Positions 14,642 through 22,912 of a stretch of 31,416 nucleotides of DNA are shown here, piece after piece. The DNA lies in assembly GCA_005877185.1 (NCBI GenBank), contig VBPQ01000011.1, positions 1-31,416 of the forward strand. The letters are read 5' to 3'. The position numbers and the translations under genes are program-made. Source of the DNA: Nitrososphaerota archaeon (GTDB lineage Archaea; Thermoproteota; Nitrososphaeria; Nitrososphaerales; Gagatemarchaeaceae). Numbering within the stretch: the stretch's first letter is position 1; each line of letters begins with the position of its first letter. A model generated the notes under the pieces. It saw only the letters and a list, made by a program, of their open reading frames with translations, was not told the origin of the DNA and searched no databases.

Positions 14642-16059
14642 GCCTGCCCTAGAATGCCCGCGAGCCTCGGCGAGAGCTCTTCTATCTGCTCCTTCACGAG
14701 CATCTGGTAATACTGGAGCACGATATCGACCATGAGCAGGATTCCTATTCCAGATCCGAAGACGCCGAAGAGGTCGGAGACAGAGGCAATCAGCCCTATG
14801 ATGATTCCACCGATGATTGTGATCGGCGGGATGTATCTGTTGAGAACCTGTTCTATCGAGAGGCCGGAGCGCCTGAATCCAGGCACCTGGACGTCGGCGT
14901 CCATCAGGTTCTTGGCTACCGCCTTCGGGTTCAACCCTCCAATCTCGACCCAGATTCTCGCGAAGAGGACCGCCAGGGTCACGAGGTAGAGGACGTAGAC
15001 CACGGAATGAATGGGGTCCATGAGCGTCTGGTCGAGCCCCCGGGGAGGGGAGATGTAGTAAACGAGCCCGCTGACGGCGTTCCCCTGGGAGTCGTACTCT
15101 GCGAGGTACTTGAGGTAGGGATAGTTCGCAAAGGCCCCGAGGTTACTGTAGAGGAGCTTGGAGAAGAAGGCGACGTTCGCCCCGAGAGCGGAGACGAGGA
15201 TGACGGGGATGTTTGAAACGTAGAGGAGTTTGATCGGGTAGACACCCTGGAAGCCCCGGTACTTTATCGAAGTGATGGGGAGCTCCACCCTGATCCCCTC
15301 GATATATATCAGGACGAGGATCATGACGAGGGTCAGCACGAAAGTCAGCAGGCTGGGGAACTTGAAACCCCTCACCACGATATCGCCGAGATTCCCCGCA
15401 AAGGCGGAGCTTATCAGGGCAGGGATGAAACCGAAGATCTCGGCGGCGGAGCCCGTCGTGCTCGTGTTCACAGGGAATGGCGAGAGGCTGTACCACATGA
15501 CCGTCTGCGCGACCCCGGCCAGAATGAAGAGGCTGACGCCGCTTCCGATCCCCCACCCCTTCTGTATCAGCTCGTCGAGGAGGAGGACAACCACACTTGC
15601 CAGAAAAAGCTGGACGAAGATTACGACACCCTGAGTCGGGGCGAGTGTCCCCAGCGCTCCCCCGATGATGTAGGCTCCAGACTCGGCCGCGATGACGAAG
15701 AACGTGAGGAGTTTCGTTGCAGAGCCGAAGAGAGATCTGTCCTCGGGGTTTCCCATGTCCAGCTTGATAATCTCGCTTCCCTGCAGGAGCTGCAGGATCA
15801 GCCCCGATGTAACGATAGGGCCTATGCCGAGCTCCATCAGGGTGCCCTGGGTCGAGGCGAAGATTATTCTCAGGAACTGGAACGGGTCCTGCTTCCCCGC
15901 CCCGAACTGGTAGAGGGGCGTGATCGACATGATGAGGTAGATGATCAGCGCCAACCCCGTCCAGATGAACCTCTCGTTTAGCGACGGCTTTCTTTCGGGC
16001 TTGGGTATCTCGGGGAGGACGGTGGCGGCGGTCTTCACAAAGTCTCTAAGGGAAGCCAA
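14638..16059 (-). CDS. secY: Preprotein translocase subunit SecY
   Basis: A 473-residue channel protein with ten predicted membrane helices. The start LPEIPKPERKPSLNERFIWT and the plug-region segment QFLRIIFASTQGTLMELGIGP, with GPIVTSGLILQLLQGSEII, are typical of archaeal SecY. Cytosolic loops carry basic residues (e.g. GIRVELPITSIKYRG), and the C-terminus ends soon after helix 10. It starts at TTG 16059, 15 bases after the uL15 gene, with a weak GAGAGG upstream. It would pair with SecE and Sec-beta encoded elsewhere. Confidence 0.95.
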   Translation of the reverse strand: MASLRDFVKTAATVLPEIPKPERKPSLNERFIWTGLALIIYLIMSITPLYQFGAGKQDPFQFLRIIFASTQGTLMELGIGPIVTSGLILQLLQGSEIIKLDMGNPEDRSLFGSATKLLTFFVIAAESGAYIIGGALGTLAPTQGVVIFVQLFLASVVVLLLDELIQKGWGIGSGVSLFILAGVAQTVMWYSLSPFPVNTSTTGSAAEIFGFIPALISSAFAGNLGDIVVRGFKFPSLLTFVLTLVMILVLIYIEGIRVELPITSIKYRGFQGVYPIKLLYVSNIPVILVSALGANVAFFSKLLYSNLGAFANYPYLKYLAEYDSQGNAVSGLVYYISPPRGLDQTLMDPIHSVVYVLYLVTLAVLFARIWVEIGGLNPKAVAKNLMDADVQVPGFRRSGLSIEQVLNRYIPPITIIGGIIIGLIASVSDLFGVFGSGIGILLMVDIVLQYYQMLVKEQIEELSPRLAGILGQA

Positions 16060-16074
16060 CGAGTCAGCCTCTCG

Positions 16075-16479
16075 CTAGAGTATCTTTCCCCCAGCCGCTT
16101 CTATTTTAGCCTGAGCCCTCTTCGTGAACGAGCCGACCCTGACTCGGTAGGGACCACCCGCATCTCCAGAGCCGAGGAGCTTCTTGACACCCATCGCCGC
16201 GAGGTCGAGCTCGCCCGTTTTCCCCGCCATCCCGGACGCGAGCGCTTCCAGGTCGCCGACGTTTATCCACCTCGATGGCCTCGTCCGGCGAGGAGGCCTG
16301 AAAGGGTCGCGCCCGAAGTGGTCGGGCTCGAACTTCACGGTCCAAGACCACTTGTGCTTGTGGAGCCCCGCCTGTCCGTGGCCTCCCTGCTTCCCCGAAT
16401 GCCTGTGCTGCCCCACCTGCCCGTAGCCGTGGGTTCTGGAGCCTCGCATTCGCCTGACCTTCCTGGTCCGGGTGGGCAT
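16075..16479 (-). CDS. rpl15: Large ribosomal subunit protein uL15
   Basis: A 134-residue protein. RKVRRMRGSRTHGYGQVGQHR-type N-terminus with the HRHSGKQGGHGQAGLHKHKW glycine/histidine loop is diagnostic for uL15; the C-terminal half (VRVGSFTKRAQAKIEAAG) is the globular end. It is shorter than many archaeal versions because the centre is compact. It begins 3 bases after the uL30 stop and precedes secY. Confidence 0.93.
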   Translation of the reverse strand: MPTRTRKVRRMRGSRTHGYGQVGQHRHSGKQGGHGQAGLHKHKWSWTVKFEPDHFGRDPFRPPRRTRPSRWINVGDLEALASGMAGKTGELDLAAMGVKKLLGSGDAGGPYRVRVGSFTKRAQAKIEAAGGKIL

Positions 16480-16482
16480 CTT

Positions 16483-16950
16483 CTATATCATTCTCCTGAC
16501 GAGATCGGGGAGCTTCGGATTCATCCCGAGAACCCCGCCTTCTCCGAACTTCCTCCTCGTCGAGACCTTGAACCCGCCTCTCGGGGGGGCCAGGTTGAAG
16601 AAGGGCCTCAGCCCCTTCACGGATGAAAGACGCATCTCACCCTTCATCATCTTTGATGCCAGCTCATCCGTCCCCTTGAAGCCGAGTTCGCGAATCGCCT
16701 CGCCATCGAGTTTCTTCCTCTCGCTCACCTTTCCCCTTGCCTCCAGCAGAGAGGCGAGCAGCTCCTCATCCAGCGGCGCCCAGGCCACGTAGTCTCTGGA
16801 GAGGTCGAGCAGCCCGAGTGTCGAGGGGTCATCCCTGACCACTGTGGCGGAGAACCTTCTGTCGACGCGCAGCTCTTTCAGAGCGGACCTTACCTCTCGG
16901 CGGACGTTTATCTGACCATGAAGGTTGACGACGAGGAGGAGTCCCATCAT
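16483..16950 (-). CDS. rpl30: Large ribosomal subunit protein uL30
   Basis: About 155 residues from ATG 16950 (a second ATG at 16947 is equally possible; GGTGG precedes both). LLLVVNLHGQINVRREVRSALKELR is the ferredoxin-like uL30 core; the C-terminal extension ending GGVLGMNPKLPDLVRRMI is the archaeal/eukaryotic long form. The frame stays open another 89 codons upstream inside the uS5 gene, but that part is not protein-like for uL30, so the shorter start is used. Confidence 0.92.
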   Translation of the reverse strand: MMGLLLVVNLHGQINVRREVRSALKELRVDRRFSATVVRDDPSTLGLLDLSRDYVAWAPLDEELLASLLEARGKVSERKKLDGEAIRELGFKGTDELASKMMKGEMRLSSVKGLRPFFNLAPPRGGFKVSTRRKFGEGGVLGMNPKLPDLVRRMI

Positions 16951-16955
16951 ACCAC

Positions 16956-17582
16956 CTAGAGACTCAGGGCGTGAGACTTCCTGAAGGCGTCGTAGACGGC
17001 GTTCGCGAGCGACGACATCGTACTCGTCGAGCCGAAGGTCCTGATCCAGGCGTCCTTGATGCCAGCGAGGGCGAGCAAGTTCTTGAGCGCCGGTCCAGCG
17101 ACAAGCCCGAGGGACCTGGGCCCGGGGATGATCTCGACCGCGACGGAGCCTGCCTTTCCCTTGATCCTGTAGGGCACCGAGTGGCGGGTTCCACACCTGC
17201 ACTCCCAACTCCCGCAACCTATCTTGATGGGGATTATGTTAAGAAGGGCGTCATAGGTTGCCTTGTCTATCGCCTCCCTCATCTGGGGGGCCTTGCCCTT
17301 GCCGACCCCGAACCACCCTCCACCGTTCCCCACCGCGACGACGGCCCCGAACCTCGTCAGCTCCCCCGCGTCGGTCTGCTTTTGCACGACACCGACCCCG
17401 ACGACTTCGTTCCTGAGGTCGGGGAGCAGCTTCTTGATGATCTCTGCCTCTCGGACCCTCTGACCCGTCCTGAAGATCTCTCCGAGGGATGTGACCTTCC
17501 CCTCCGCGACCATCTTTCCAAGCTTCGTCTTCGGCACCCAGACCTCCTCCCTCTCCTCCTGCCGCCTTCCGAATCCACTCAT
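16956..17582 (-). CDS. rps5: Small ribosomal subunit protein uS5
   Basis: A 208-residue protein. The double-stranded RNA-binding-like N-domain includes VVGVGVVQKQTDAGELTRFG and VGNGGGWFGVGKGKAPQMREAIDKA. The archaeal insert CGSWECRCGTRHSVPYRIKGK carries three Cys plus a His that may bind zinc, followed by VEIIPGPRSLGLVAGPALKNLLALAGIKDAW. The ATG overlaps the uL18 stop by four bases. The length is normal for archaea. Confidence 0.95.
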   Translation of the reverse strand: MSGFGRRQEEREEVWVPKTKLGKMVAEGKVTSLGEIFRTGQRVREAEIIKKLLPDLRNEVVGVGVVQKQTDAGELTRFGAVVAVGNGGGWFGVGKGKAPQMREAIDKATYDALLNIIPIKIGCGSWECRCGTRHSVPYRIKGKAGSVAVEIIPGPRSLGLVAGPALKNLLALAGIKDAWIRTFGSTSTMSSLANAVYDAFRKSHALSL

Positions 17583-18127
17583 CGCCTCGACCCTCCCTGG
17601 ATGGCCTGCTTCGCCCTTTCAAACTGGGCGGGATATTCTTCGGGCTTGAAGCCTCCGCTGAGAAGGGAGGAGAACCGCTTCTGATACGCCTCCTTGTCCT
17701 TATTCAGCATCGAGGAGGCGTACTTCGCGATGGTATCTCCCCTCAGGCGCTCTTCTGTCGGGAGGACGTCCTCTGAGACAGGAATCTGCACGCCACCGTC
17801 CCTCGCACCCTTCACAAAAGCTGCGACCCTGGAACCCTTGATGAAGGGGTTGAGCCCGTTGTAGAGGACCGCACCTTTCACTCCCTTCTCCACCGCTTTC
17901 TTCCCTGCGAGGAGGCCGAGGAGATAACACGCCGGAACAGACTTCAGAGAGCCGTTCCACTTCAGCTTCCGAAGGGAATGCGAATGAACAGATGACAATA
18001 CCCCATCTCCCTTCACGTCAGGCCTGACGAACTGTGCGGAGACATTTTTCCCCGAGAAACGGACCACGAGAAGGGTTCGATGAGAGGCCACGGCTCTCTT
18101 TCTAGCTCTGTAGTCTGTGAGTCCCAT
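17579..18127 (-). CDS. rpl18: Large ribosomal subunit protein uL18
   Basis: A 182-residue protein that binds 5S rRNA. YRARKRAVASHRTLLVVRFSGKNV, then ACYLLGLLAGKKAVEKGVKGAVLYNGL, and a C-terminal KYASSMLNKDKEAYQKRFSSLL tail are typical of archaeal uL18, which is longer than the bacterial form. GGAGGAGG lies right before the ATG. It follows eL19 by 45 bases, one of the larger gaps in the cluster. Confidence 0.93.
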   Translation of the reverse strand: MGLTDYRARKRAVASHRTLLVVRFSGKNVSAQFVRPDVKGDGVLSSVHSHSLRKLKWNGSLKSVPACYLLGLLAGKKAVEKGVKGAVLYNGLNPFIKGSRVAAFVKGARDGGVQIPVSEDVLPTEERLRGDTIAKYASSMLNKDKEAYQKRFSSLLSGGFKPEEYPAQFERAKQAIQGGSRR

Positions 18128-18172
18128 CCTCCTCCTCCGCTGAATCTGGACGTGGCGATGATGATGGCTCGT

Positions 18173-18607
18173 CTACCGCTTCGCCTCCTTCATCAGTTCG
18201 AGGAGGTGCTTGACCCCCCTGACTTGTCCGCCCTTCACCTGCTTGTAGAGGCTCCAGAACGAAGCCTTGGAAATCTCCCCCCTCGCGCGGGCCACCTTCA
18301 GTCTCCTCCGCAGCGAGCGGACTTTGCTGACCCACCTCTCCTTCCTGGGAACCCTCGCGGTCTTGCTCCCCTTAAGCGAGCCCGAACCCCGTCCTCTCTT
18401 CAGCTTCTCGCGCCTGTCCCTGTAGCGACCCCGAGAAACCCCCCTCTCCGGCGCGACGATGATCGCGCCGAACCCGACCAGCCCTCTGATTGTGCTGCGG
18501 GTGATTGCGTCCTGTATGAGGTCCGAGTATTCATCGTTGAAGATGATCCTGTCCTCCCCGACCCCGAGTACATCGGCCGCGAGCCTTCTCTTACTTCTTA
18601 GATTCAA
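18173..18607 (-). CDS. rpl19e: Large ribosomal subunit protein eL19
   Basis: A 144-residue archaeal/eukaryotic-specific protein. NLRSKRRLAADVLGVGEDRI is the eL19 signature, followed by the very basic GRGSGSLKGSKTARVPRKERWVSKVRSLRRRLK linker and a helical end. It uses TTG at 18607 with GAGGAT about 11 bases upstream, and overlaps the end of the eL32 gene by 17 bases. The family is absent from bacteria, so it supports an archaeal source. Confidence 0.93.
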   Translation of the reverse strand: MNLRSKRRLAADVLGVGEDRIIFNDEYSDLIQDAITRSTIRGLVGFGAIIVAPERGVSRGRYRDRREKLKRGRGSGSLKGSKTARVPRKERWVSKVRSLRRRLKVARARGEISKASFWSLYKQVKGGQVRGVKHLLELMKEAKR

Positions 18608-19034
18608 CTGCTACTACTATCCTCAACCCGTTCGGGTTGACGACCCTGACTCCGAGCTCCTTCGCCCTCCTCAGTATGAGCGCTCTCTTCCTCGCCCCCA
18701 CGGTCGCGCCCATGCGCGCGACGTCCCTCCCGGGTACGAGTGATTCTAGCTCGGCCTGGTTGTGGACCATGACTTCGAAGTGCCCGCTCGGGTGGAGATA
18801 CCTGGAGATGAGAGGACCCCTGTAACCTACCTTCGCTCGGCGGGGCCAGCCCTTCTTGCTCTTCCTTACCTTGTTGTCGAGCCCCTTCGGCTTTCTCCAT
18901 TCTGGGCTGAGCCTGTCGTACCTCCAGCTCTCCGGACGCACGAAGGCTGGCCTTCGTCTCGCAAACTCGCTCCTGATTTCGACGAGCTTCTTCAGTCTGT
19001 CAGCATCCGAGGGGTCGCTCTTCTTCTTGGGCAA
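18591..19034 (-). CDS. rpl32e: Large ribosomal subunit protein eL32
   Basis: A 147-residue protein. RPAFVRPESWRYDRLSPEWRKPKGLDNKVR and the LISRYLHPSGHFEVMVHN segment are diagnostic of eL32, with a C-terminal RALILRRAKELGVRVVNPN strand-helix pair. This is another archaeal/eukaryotic-only family. It starts at 19034 after a 12-base gap from uL6. Confidence 0.93.
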   Translation of the reverse strand: MPKKKSDPSDADRLKKLVEIRSEFARRRPAFVRPESWRYDRLSPEWRKPKGLDNKVRKSKKGWPRRAKVGYRGPLISRYLHPSGHFEVMVHNQAELESLVPGRDVARMGATVGARKRALILRRAKELGVRVVNPNGLRIVVAVESKK

Positions 19035-19046
19035 GCTAACTAACTT

Positions 19047-19592
19047 TCACCAGCCCTCTCCTTTTTGGTATATGTAGATGCCGTCGAGGAAGATCCTCTG
19101 GTCCTTCCGCTTGATCTTCGTCGCAAGCTCCAGGTTGGCCGAGGTCTGACCGACGTCCTCGAGGGAGACGCCCTTCACCAGAACGTCGTCGCCCTCCGTC
19201 GTCACCTTGCAGTCGCCGATGATTCGCGAAACCCTCGGAGACCGCTCGCCCACGAAGTTCTCCACGACCACGGTGTCACCCTTCGTCTTCACGGAGATGG
19301 GGAAGTGAGCGTAGACGACCTTCAGTCGGTAGGTGTATCCGTGAGTGACACCCTTGACCATGTTCCTGACGAGGGAGTGGACCGTGTTCGAGACGGTGGA
19401 GTCCTTCTTTCTTGCAGAGAAAGGCTTGATCAGGACGCTCCCTCCTTCTACCTGAATCTCGACGTTGATCCTCGCGAAGTCTTTCCTTACCGTTCCCAGC
19501 TTCCCCTTGACGGCGAAGGACCTCCCCTCCAACGAGGCGGTTACACCTTCGGGAAGCTTGACGCTCTGCTCGGGGGTCTGCTCAGTAGACAT
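19047..19592 (-). CDS. rpl6: Large ribosomal subunit protein uL6
   Basis: A 181-residue protein of two repeated domains; VKGKLGTVRKDF and the NTVHSLVRNMVKGVTHGYTYRLK segment mark the first, and GDCKVTTEGDDVLVKGVSLEDVGQTSANLE with the KRKDQRIFLDGIYI end the second. The start overlaps the uS8 gene end by 11 bases. The size is normal. Confidence 0.94.
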   Translation of the reverse strand: MSTEQTPEQSVKLPEGVTASLEGRSFAVKGKLGTVRKDFARINVEIQVEGGSVLIKPFSARKKDSTVSNTVHSLVRNMVKGVTHGYTYRLKVVYAHFPISVKTKGDTVVVENFVGERSPRVSRIIGDCKVTTEGDDVLVKGVSLEDVGQTSANLELATKIKRKDQRIFLDGIYIYQKGEGW

Positions 19593-19974
19593 AGCCCAAC
19601 AGTCTCCCGCCCAGTCCCTTCTCCTGGGCTTCCGTATGCTCCATCACCCCCGCGGGCGTTGAAACGATCAGGATCCCCACCCCGACCGCGGGGAGGAACC
19701 TGTGCTCCCAGGCTACCAGAGCGCGCTTCTTGACGGGGAACCTGGGCGAAATGACCGCGCACCTGTTTATTCTGCCGAGGAGCTGTATCTTGAGCTTGCC
19801 TCCGACTCCGTCTTTGATCAGCTCGAACTCGCCGATATACCTTCTCTTCTGGAGAACCCTGAGAACCTCCCCCGCGAGGCTCGAGGCGGGAATGACGATG
19901 CACTCCTTCTTGTGCCTCATCTCTGAGTTCTGGAGGCTCGCGAAGAGGTTCGCAAGCACCTTTATCGCGGGCAT
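19582..19974 (-). CDS. rps8: Small ribosomal subunit protein uS8
   Basis: A 130-residue 16S rRNA-binding protein. VLANLFASLQNSEMRHKKECIVIPAS and the C-terminal VGVGILIVSTPAGVMEHTEA loop are characteristic. The length matches archaeal uS8. It starts 15 bases after the uS14 stop. Confidence 0.94.
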   Translation of the reverse strand: MPAIKVLANLFASLQNSEMRHKKECIVIPASSLAGEVLRVLQKRRYIGEFELIKDGVGGKLKIQLLGRINRCAVISPRFPVKKRALVAWEHRFLPAVGVGILIVSTPAGVMEHTEAQEKGLGGRLLGYVY

Positions 19975-19989
19975 TTTTGCCGATCGCTC

Positions 19990-20151
19990 CTAATCGTACT
20001 TCTTGAATCCAAGCTTCCCCGCGACCTCCCTGAAACACTGCCTGCAGAGCAAGAGGTCGTACGACCTGATCACCGCGCCATACTGCCCGCACCTCTTGCA
20101 GTAGTGGGTCGACTTTCCGTAACCTCTCTTTTTGGGATGCCTCTCTTTCAC
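19990..20151 (-). CDS. rps14: Small ribosomal subunit protein uS14, zinc type
   Basis: A 53-codon gene: MKERHPKKRGYGKSTHYCKR onward with YCKRCGQYG and LLCRQCFREVAG, two CxxC pairs forming the zinc site of the short uS14 form. It starts at GTG 20151, whose last two bases overlap the uL5 stop (GTGA, 20148-20151), and ends at TAG 19990-19992. Position between uL5 and uS8 is the conserved order. Confidence 0.92.
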   Translation of the reverse strand: MKERHPKKRGYGKSTHYCKRCGQYGAVIRSYDLLLCRQCFREVAGKLGFKKYD

Positions 20152-20684
20152 TCAGCCATCACCACGACTGTTCCGAAGTGCGACTGAAAATACGAGATTG
20201 CCTCTTCCCGATTGATGACATGCTCCTTCCCCACTCGCGAGGCCCTCCTAAGCCTCCTCGCCACCCTGTAGCCCGGGCGCTCAAGGAGAATCGAGACGTT
20301 TATTCCGAGTATCCCAAGCGCAGGGTCGTACTTCGTTCCAGGAATCTCTATGTGCTCCTTGATGCCGAAGGAGACGCTCCCGCGCTCGTCGAAGGAGGAT
20401 TGAGGGATTTTCTTCTCCCTCGCGACCAGCAATCGGCTGATGAGCTCCGTCGTCCGCTCCCCCCTCAGCGTCACGACGACCCCAATCGGCTCACCCTTGT
20501 GGACGCCGAATTCACGGATGCTCTTTCTCGCCCTCCGCTGGCTTGGCTTCTGCCCCGTCAGCAGCTCGAGAACCTTCTTCGCCCTCTCGATGGCCTCCCC
20601 CGACTTCCCCACGCCTATGTTCAGGACAACCTTCCCTACCCTGACCGACCTCATGCTCGTCTCCTGGACCGTCTTGGACATCAT
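20148..20684 (-). CDS. rpl5: Large ribosomal subunit protein uL5
   Basis: A 178-residue 5S rRNA-binding protein: VRVGKVVLNIGVGKSGEAIERA, QKPSQRRARKSIREFGVHKGEPIG and FGIKEHIEIPGTKYDPALGILG are hallmark uL5 segments. Two ATGs (20684 and 20681) are adjacent; the first overlaps the eS4 stop. The length is typical of archaea. Confidence 0.94.
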   Translation of the reverse strand: MMSKTVQETSMRSVRVGKVVLNIGVGKSGEAIERAKKVLELLTGQKPSQRRARKSIREFGVHKGEPIGVVVTLRGERTTELISRLLVAREKKIPQSSFDERGSVSFGIKEHIEIPGTKYDPALGILGINVSILLERPGYRVARRLRRASRVGKEHVINREEAISYFQSHFGTVVVMAE

Positions 20685-21406
20685 CTTGAGATACTCACCG
20701 TTATCGCGGGCTTATCGATGCCGACAGGAAAGACTAGCCGCGAAGGTATCTCCGCCTCCCCGCTCGGAAGTGAGATCTTCACCATCCTCTCCCTGGTGAT
20801 CGTCCCCTTCTTCACCTCCAGGACCCTTCCCACCTCCCCCGCTCTCTCGCCTGAGAGGACGAGGGCCAGCGAATCCTTGGCCAGCCTCACCTCTGAGAGG
20901 ACCCTCTGCTCCGGGAGCTGCATCAAGACGGCATCGCCGGGCTTCAGGTCCAGCCCGTCGCCGGCCATCGACCTCCCGTCGTGGAAACCGTACCTGAGGC
21001 GCCCTCCTCGCACTATTACCTTCGAGCTTACGGCGCAGAGTTTCTTCTCCGCCTCGTCCTTCCCAATCTTGGAGGGGAGCAGACCCCTCGGGGAGGGGAC
21101 TAGCCGAAGGGAGAGGTTCTCGGAGGGGATGGTGACGACGTCGAAGAGCCCGACGGGGAAGGAGGGTGTTCGCCTGACCCTTCCGTCGACTAGGACCTTC
21201 CCGGCGTTCACGGCATATCTCAGCTCCCCCGCGGTCTTCACCATCCCCACGAGGTCGCGGAGGAGGACACCCAGCGGGTAGGATCTCGCTATCGAGTGGG
21301 GGCCAGGCGTCGGTTTGAACGTGAAACGCTTCTTCTTGCGCTCGAGGTCCCAGAGCTTCGGGGCCGAGAGCCTCTTCATTCTGTTCCTTCCTCCCTTCTT
21401 TGCCAT
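20681..21406 (-). CDS. rps4e: Small ribosomal subunit protein eS4
   Basis: A 241-residue archaeal/eukaryotic protein. GGRNRMKRLSAPKLWDLERKKKRFTFKPTPGPHS is the signature start; the S4-like RNA-binding part (LRYAVNAGKVLVDGRVRRTPSFPVGLFDVV) and a C-terminal KOW-like barrel (LSGERAGEVGRVLEVKKG) follow. It begins 3 bases after uL24 and overlaps uL5 by ATGA. Confidence 0.94.
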   Translation of the reverse strand: MAKKGGRNRMKRLSAPKLWDLERKKKRFTFKPTPGPHSIARSYPLGVLLRDLVGMVKTAGELRYAVNAGKVLVDGRVRRTPSFPVGLFDVVTIPSENLSLRLVPSPRGLLPSKIGKDEAEKKLCAVSSKVIVRGGRLRYGFHDGRSMAGDGLDLKPGDAVLMQLPEQRVLSEVRLAKDSLALVLSGERAGEVGRVLEVKKGTITRERMVKISLPSGEAEIPSRLVFPVGIDKPAITVSISR

Positions 21407-21409
21407 CTC

Positions 21410-21703
21410 CTACTGAGCCTCCAGCTTCCTCTTCCTCAGCTTGTCTTCGAGGTTGAAGGCGGTGACGACGACCTTCGAGGAGTCGATGGGGGCAGGCGCG
21501 GTCCCCCCCTTGATCTTTTCTCGGGTGACCCCCTCGACGTTCACCTTCCCCTTCTTAGGAAGAACCTTCGTCACCTTCCCCTCAATGTTGCGGAACTCTC
21601 CCCTGACAATTCTGACGGAATCTCCGACTCTCGGCCTCACGCTTCTTCTCTTAAACTTCGCCCGGAGGTCTTCCGAGAGGGGAGAGCCGAACTTCAAATC
21701 CAC
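21410..21703 (-). CDS. rpl24: Large ribosomal subunit protein uL24, short N-terminus
   Basis: A 97-residue protein with the KOW core VGDSVRIVRGEFRNIEGKVTKVLPKKGKVNVEGVTR, preceded by SPLSEDLRAKFKRRSVRPR. Archaeal uL24 usually has about 20-25 more basic residues before SAPLS; here the frame starts at GTG 21703 and that part is missing. An ATG at 21707 is in another frame. It lies 9 bases after uL14. Confidence 0.88.
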   Translation of the reverse strand: MDLKFGSPLSEDLRAKFKRRSVRPRVGDSVRIVRGEFRNIEGKVTKVLPKKGKVNVEGVTREKIKGGTAPAPIDSSKVVVTAFNLEDKLRKRKLEAQ

Positions 21704-21712
21704 ACATCCTCT

Positions 21713-22147
21713 TCAGATTATGATGGAGGCGAGGTTGGCAATCCTCGGCCATCTTTCGGCCGCCTCACTCGCGACGGGACCCTTGATGTCCGTCCCCTTC
21801 AGCTCGCCCTCCGGCGTCACAATGACCGCCGCATTGTCCTCGAAGGATATCCGGAGTCCGCTGACCCTGCGTACAGGATACTTCTGTCTCACTATCACGG
21901 CACCGAAGGTCTGCTTGCGAAGGTCGGGGGGGCCACGCTTCACGACGCACACGATGTGGTCGCCGACCGATGCAGCCGGAAGCCTCGCCAGCCTGGTCTT
22001 GGCCCGTGTCACTTGAACAACCCTGAGCGTCTTCGCTCCAGTGTTGTCGGCGCAGGTGATGACGGCACTCACAGGTATCGCCCGAGTGATGTATGTCTTG
22101 TACTCCTCGACGCCCTTCGCGGAGACTGCGCGGGACTTTGTCGACAT
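21713..22147 (-). CDS. rpl14: Large ribosomal subunit protein uL14
   Basis: A 144-residue beta-barrel protein: TCADNTGAKTLRVVQV, VGDHIVCVVKRGPPDLRKQTFGAVIVRQKYPVRR and FEDNAAVIVTPEGELKGTDIKGPVASEAAERWPRIA are diagnostic. A short Ser/Lys N-terminal extension (about 18 residues) precedes the core. It is 2 bases after the uS17 stop. Confidence 0.95.
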   Translation of the reverse strand: MSTKSRAVSAKGVEEYKTYITRAIPVSAVITCADNTGAKTLRVVQVTRAKTRLARLPAASVGDHIVCVVKRGPPDLRKQTFGAVIVRQKYPVRRVSGLRISFEDNAAVIVTPEGELKGTDIKGPVASEAAERWPRIANLASIII

Positions 22148-22149
22148 CT

Positions 22150-22476
22150 CTAGGCAGACCTCCTAGATTGAACGACGACGAATGATATGGACTTAGACAA
22201 TGGGCGGCACTCCGCAATCGTTGCCATCTCGCCCTCATGCGCCTGTATGCAGCCCGGGAGATGGGCTGTCAGCCTGCTCTTCCTCCTCTCCGACCTGCCG
22301 AACTTCCTTATCTTGTGAAGATACTCCATCTGAATCACGACGAAAGATTTCCCCGACGTCGAGACGACCCTTCCCGTGAGAAGCCTCCCACGTACCTTGA
22401 CGTGACCGTGAAATGGACAGCGAACGTCATCGCACTTTTGGGCTGGCGCAGCTATCTCGAGCCCGGCCGTGCTCAT
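22150..22476 (-). CDS. rps17: Small ribosomal subunit protein uS17
   Basis: A 108-residue OB-fold protein: CPFHGHVKVRGRLLTGRVVS is the archaeal/eukaryotic-type start, followed by RRKSRLTAHLPGCIQAHEGEMATIAECRPLSKSISFVVV. The ATG overlaps the stop of rnp1 by four bases (22473-22476). Confidence 0.93.
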   Translation of the reverse strand: MSTAGLEIAAPAQKCDDVRCPFHGHVKVRGRLLTGRVVSTSGKSFVVIQMEYLHKIRKFGRSERRKSRLTAHLPGCIQAHEGEMATIAECRPLSKSISFVVVQSRRSA

Positions 22477-22709
22477 GAGGCAGCCCTCGCAATCCTCTCC
22501 TCGACTCTGCCGAGAATATCGTCGCCCCTGATAACCTCTCCCTTACCCGCGAGTTCGATCACAGTCCCCAACTTCTGAATAGTGAGCCTTCGCCCTTGAG
22601 ATTCGAGCAGTAGGGTCTTCGACCTTTCGAGAACCAACTCGCCCGAGAGGCCGACTTGATTCGGGTCCGTCGCAACGAGAATCTTCACCCTTCTTCCGAT
22701 GAGATTCAC
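22473..22709 (-). CDS. rnp1: RNase P protein component 1 (Rnp1/Pop4/Rpp29)
   Basis: A 78-residue Sm-like barrel protein that helps RNase P RNA process pre-tRNA 5' ends. NLIGRRVKILVATDPNQVGLSGELVLERSKTLLLE matches archaeal Rpp29 (I-G-R...D....G..G.V..E...TL). It is shorter than many homologues because terminal tails are missing. Its location between uL29 and uS17 is the classic archaeal position. Both ends overlap neighbours by four bases. Confidence 0.9.
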   Translation of the reverse strand: MNLIGRRVKILVATDPNQVGLSGELVLERSKTLLLESQGRRLTIQKLGTVIELAGKGEVIRGDDILGRVEERIARAAS

Positions 22710-22912
22710 TCGGCCAATCCCCTCTCAGTCATCGTCGTCAGGACTCTAGCGATGTCTCTCCGTACCTTCCTTATCTTTCCGGTGTCTTTCTTGTTGAGCC
22801 CGCGAGCCGCTGTGCTCCGAAGCTTGGAGAGCTCCGCCCTAAGGTCGAAGAGCGTCTCCCTGAGCTTATCTGGCTCTTGCTCTCTCAGCAACTTCGGCTT
22901 CAGGTTCGGCAT
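22706..22912 (-). CDS. rpl29: Large ribosomal subunit protein uL29
   Basis: A 68-residue two-helix protein: REQEPDKLRETLFDLRAELSKLRSTAARG and KIRKVRRDIARVLTTMTER fit uL29 at the exit tunnel. Its 5' 47 bases overlap the end of the uS3 gene in another frame, the longest overlap in the cluster. Confidence 0.9.
   Translation of the reverse strand: MPNLKPKLLREQEPDKLRETLFDLRAELSKLRSTAARGLNKKDTGKIRKVRRDIARVLTTMTERGLAE

Noticed and set aside
16951..17217. Upstream extension of the uL30 frame
   Set aside because: The added 89 codons lie inside the uS5 gene and do not resemble uL30; two ATGs at 16950/16947 with GGTGG in front mark the proper start.
20178..21281. 367-codon plus-strand open frame
   Set aside because: It is antisense to uL5 and eS4; composition (Arg/Pro/Leu-rich) is that of a shadow.
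21296..22153. 285-codon plus-strand open frame
   Set aside because: It is antisense to eS4, uL24 and uL14, all certain genes. No recognisable domain is present.
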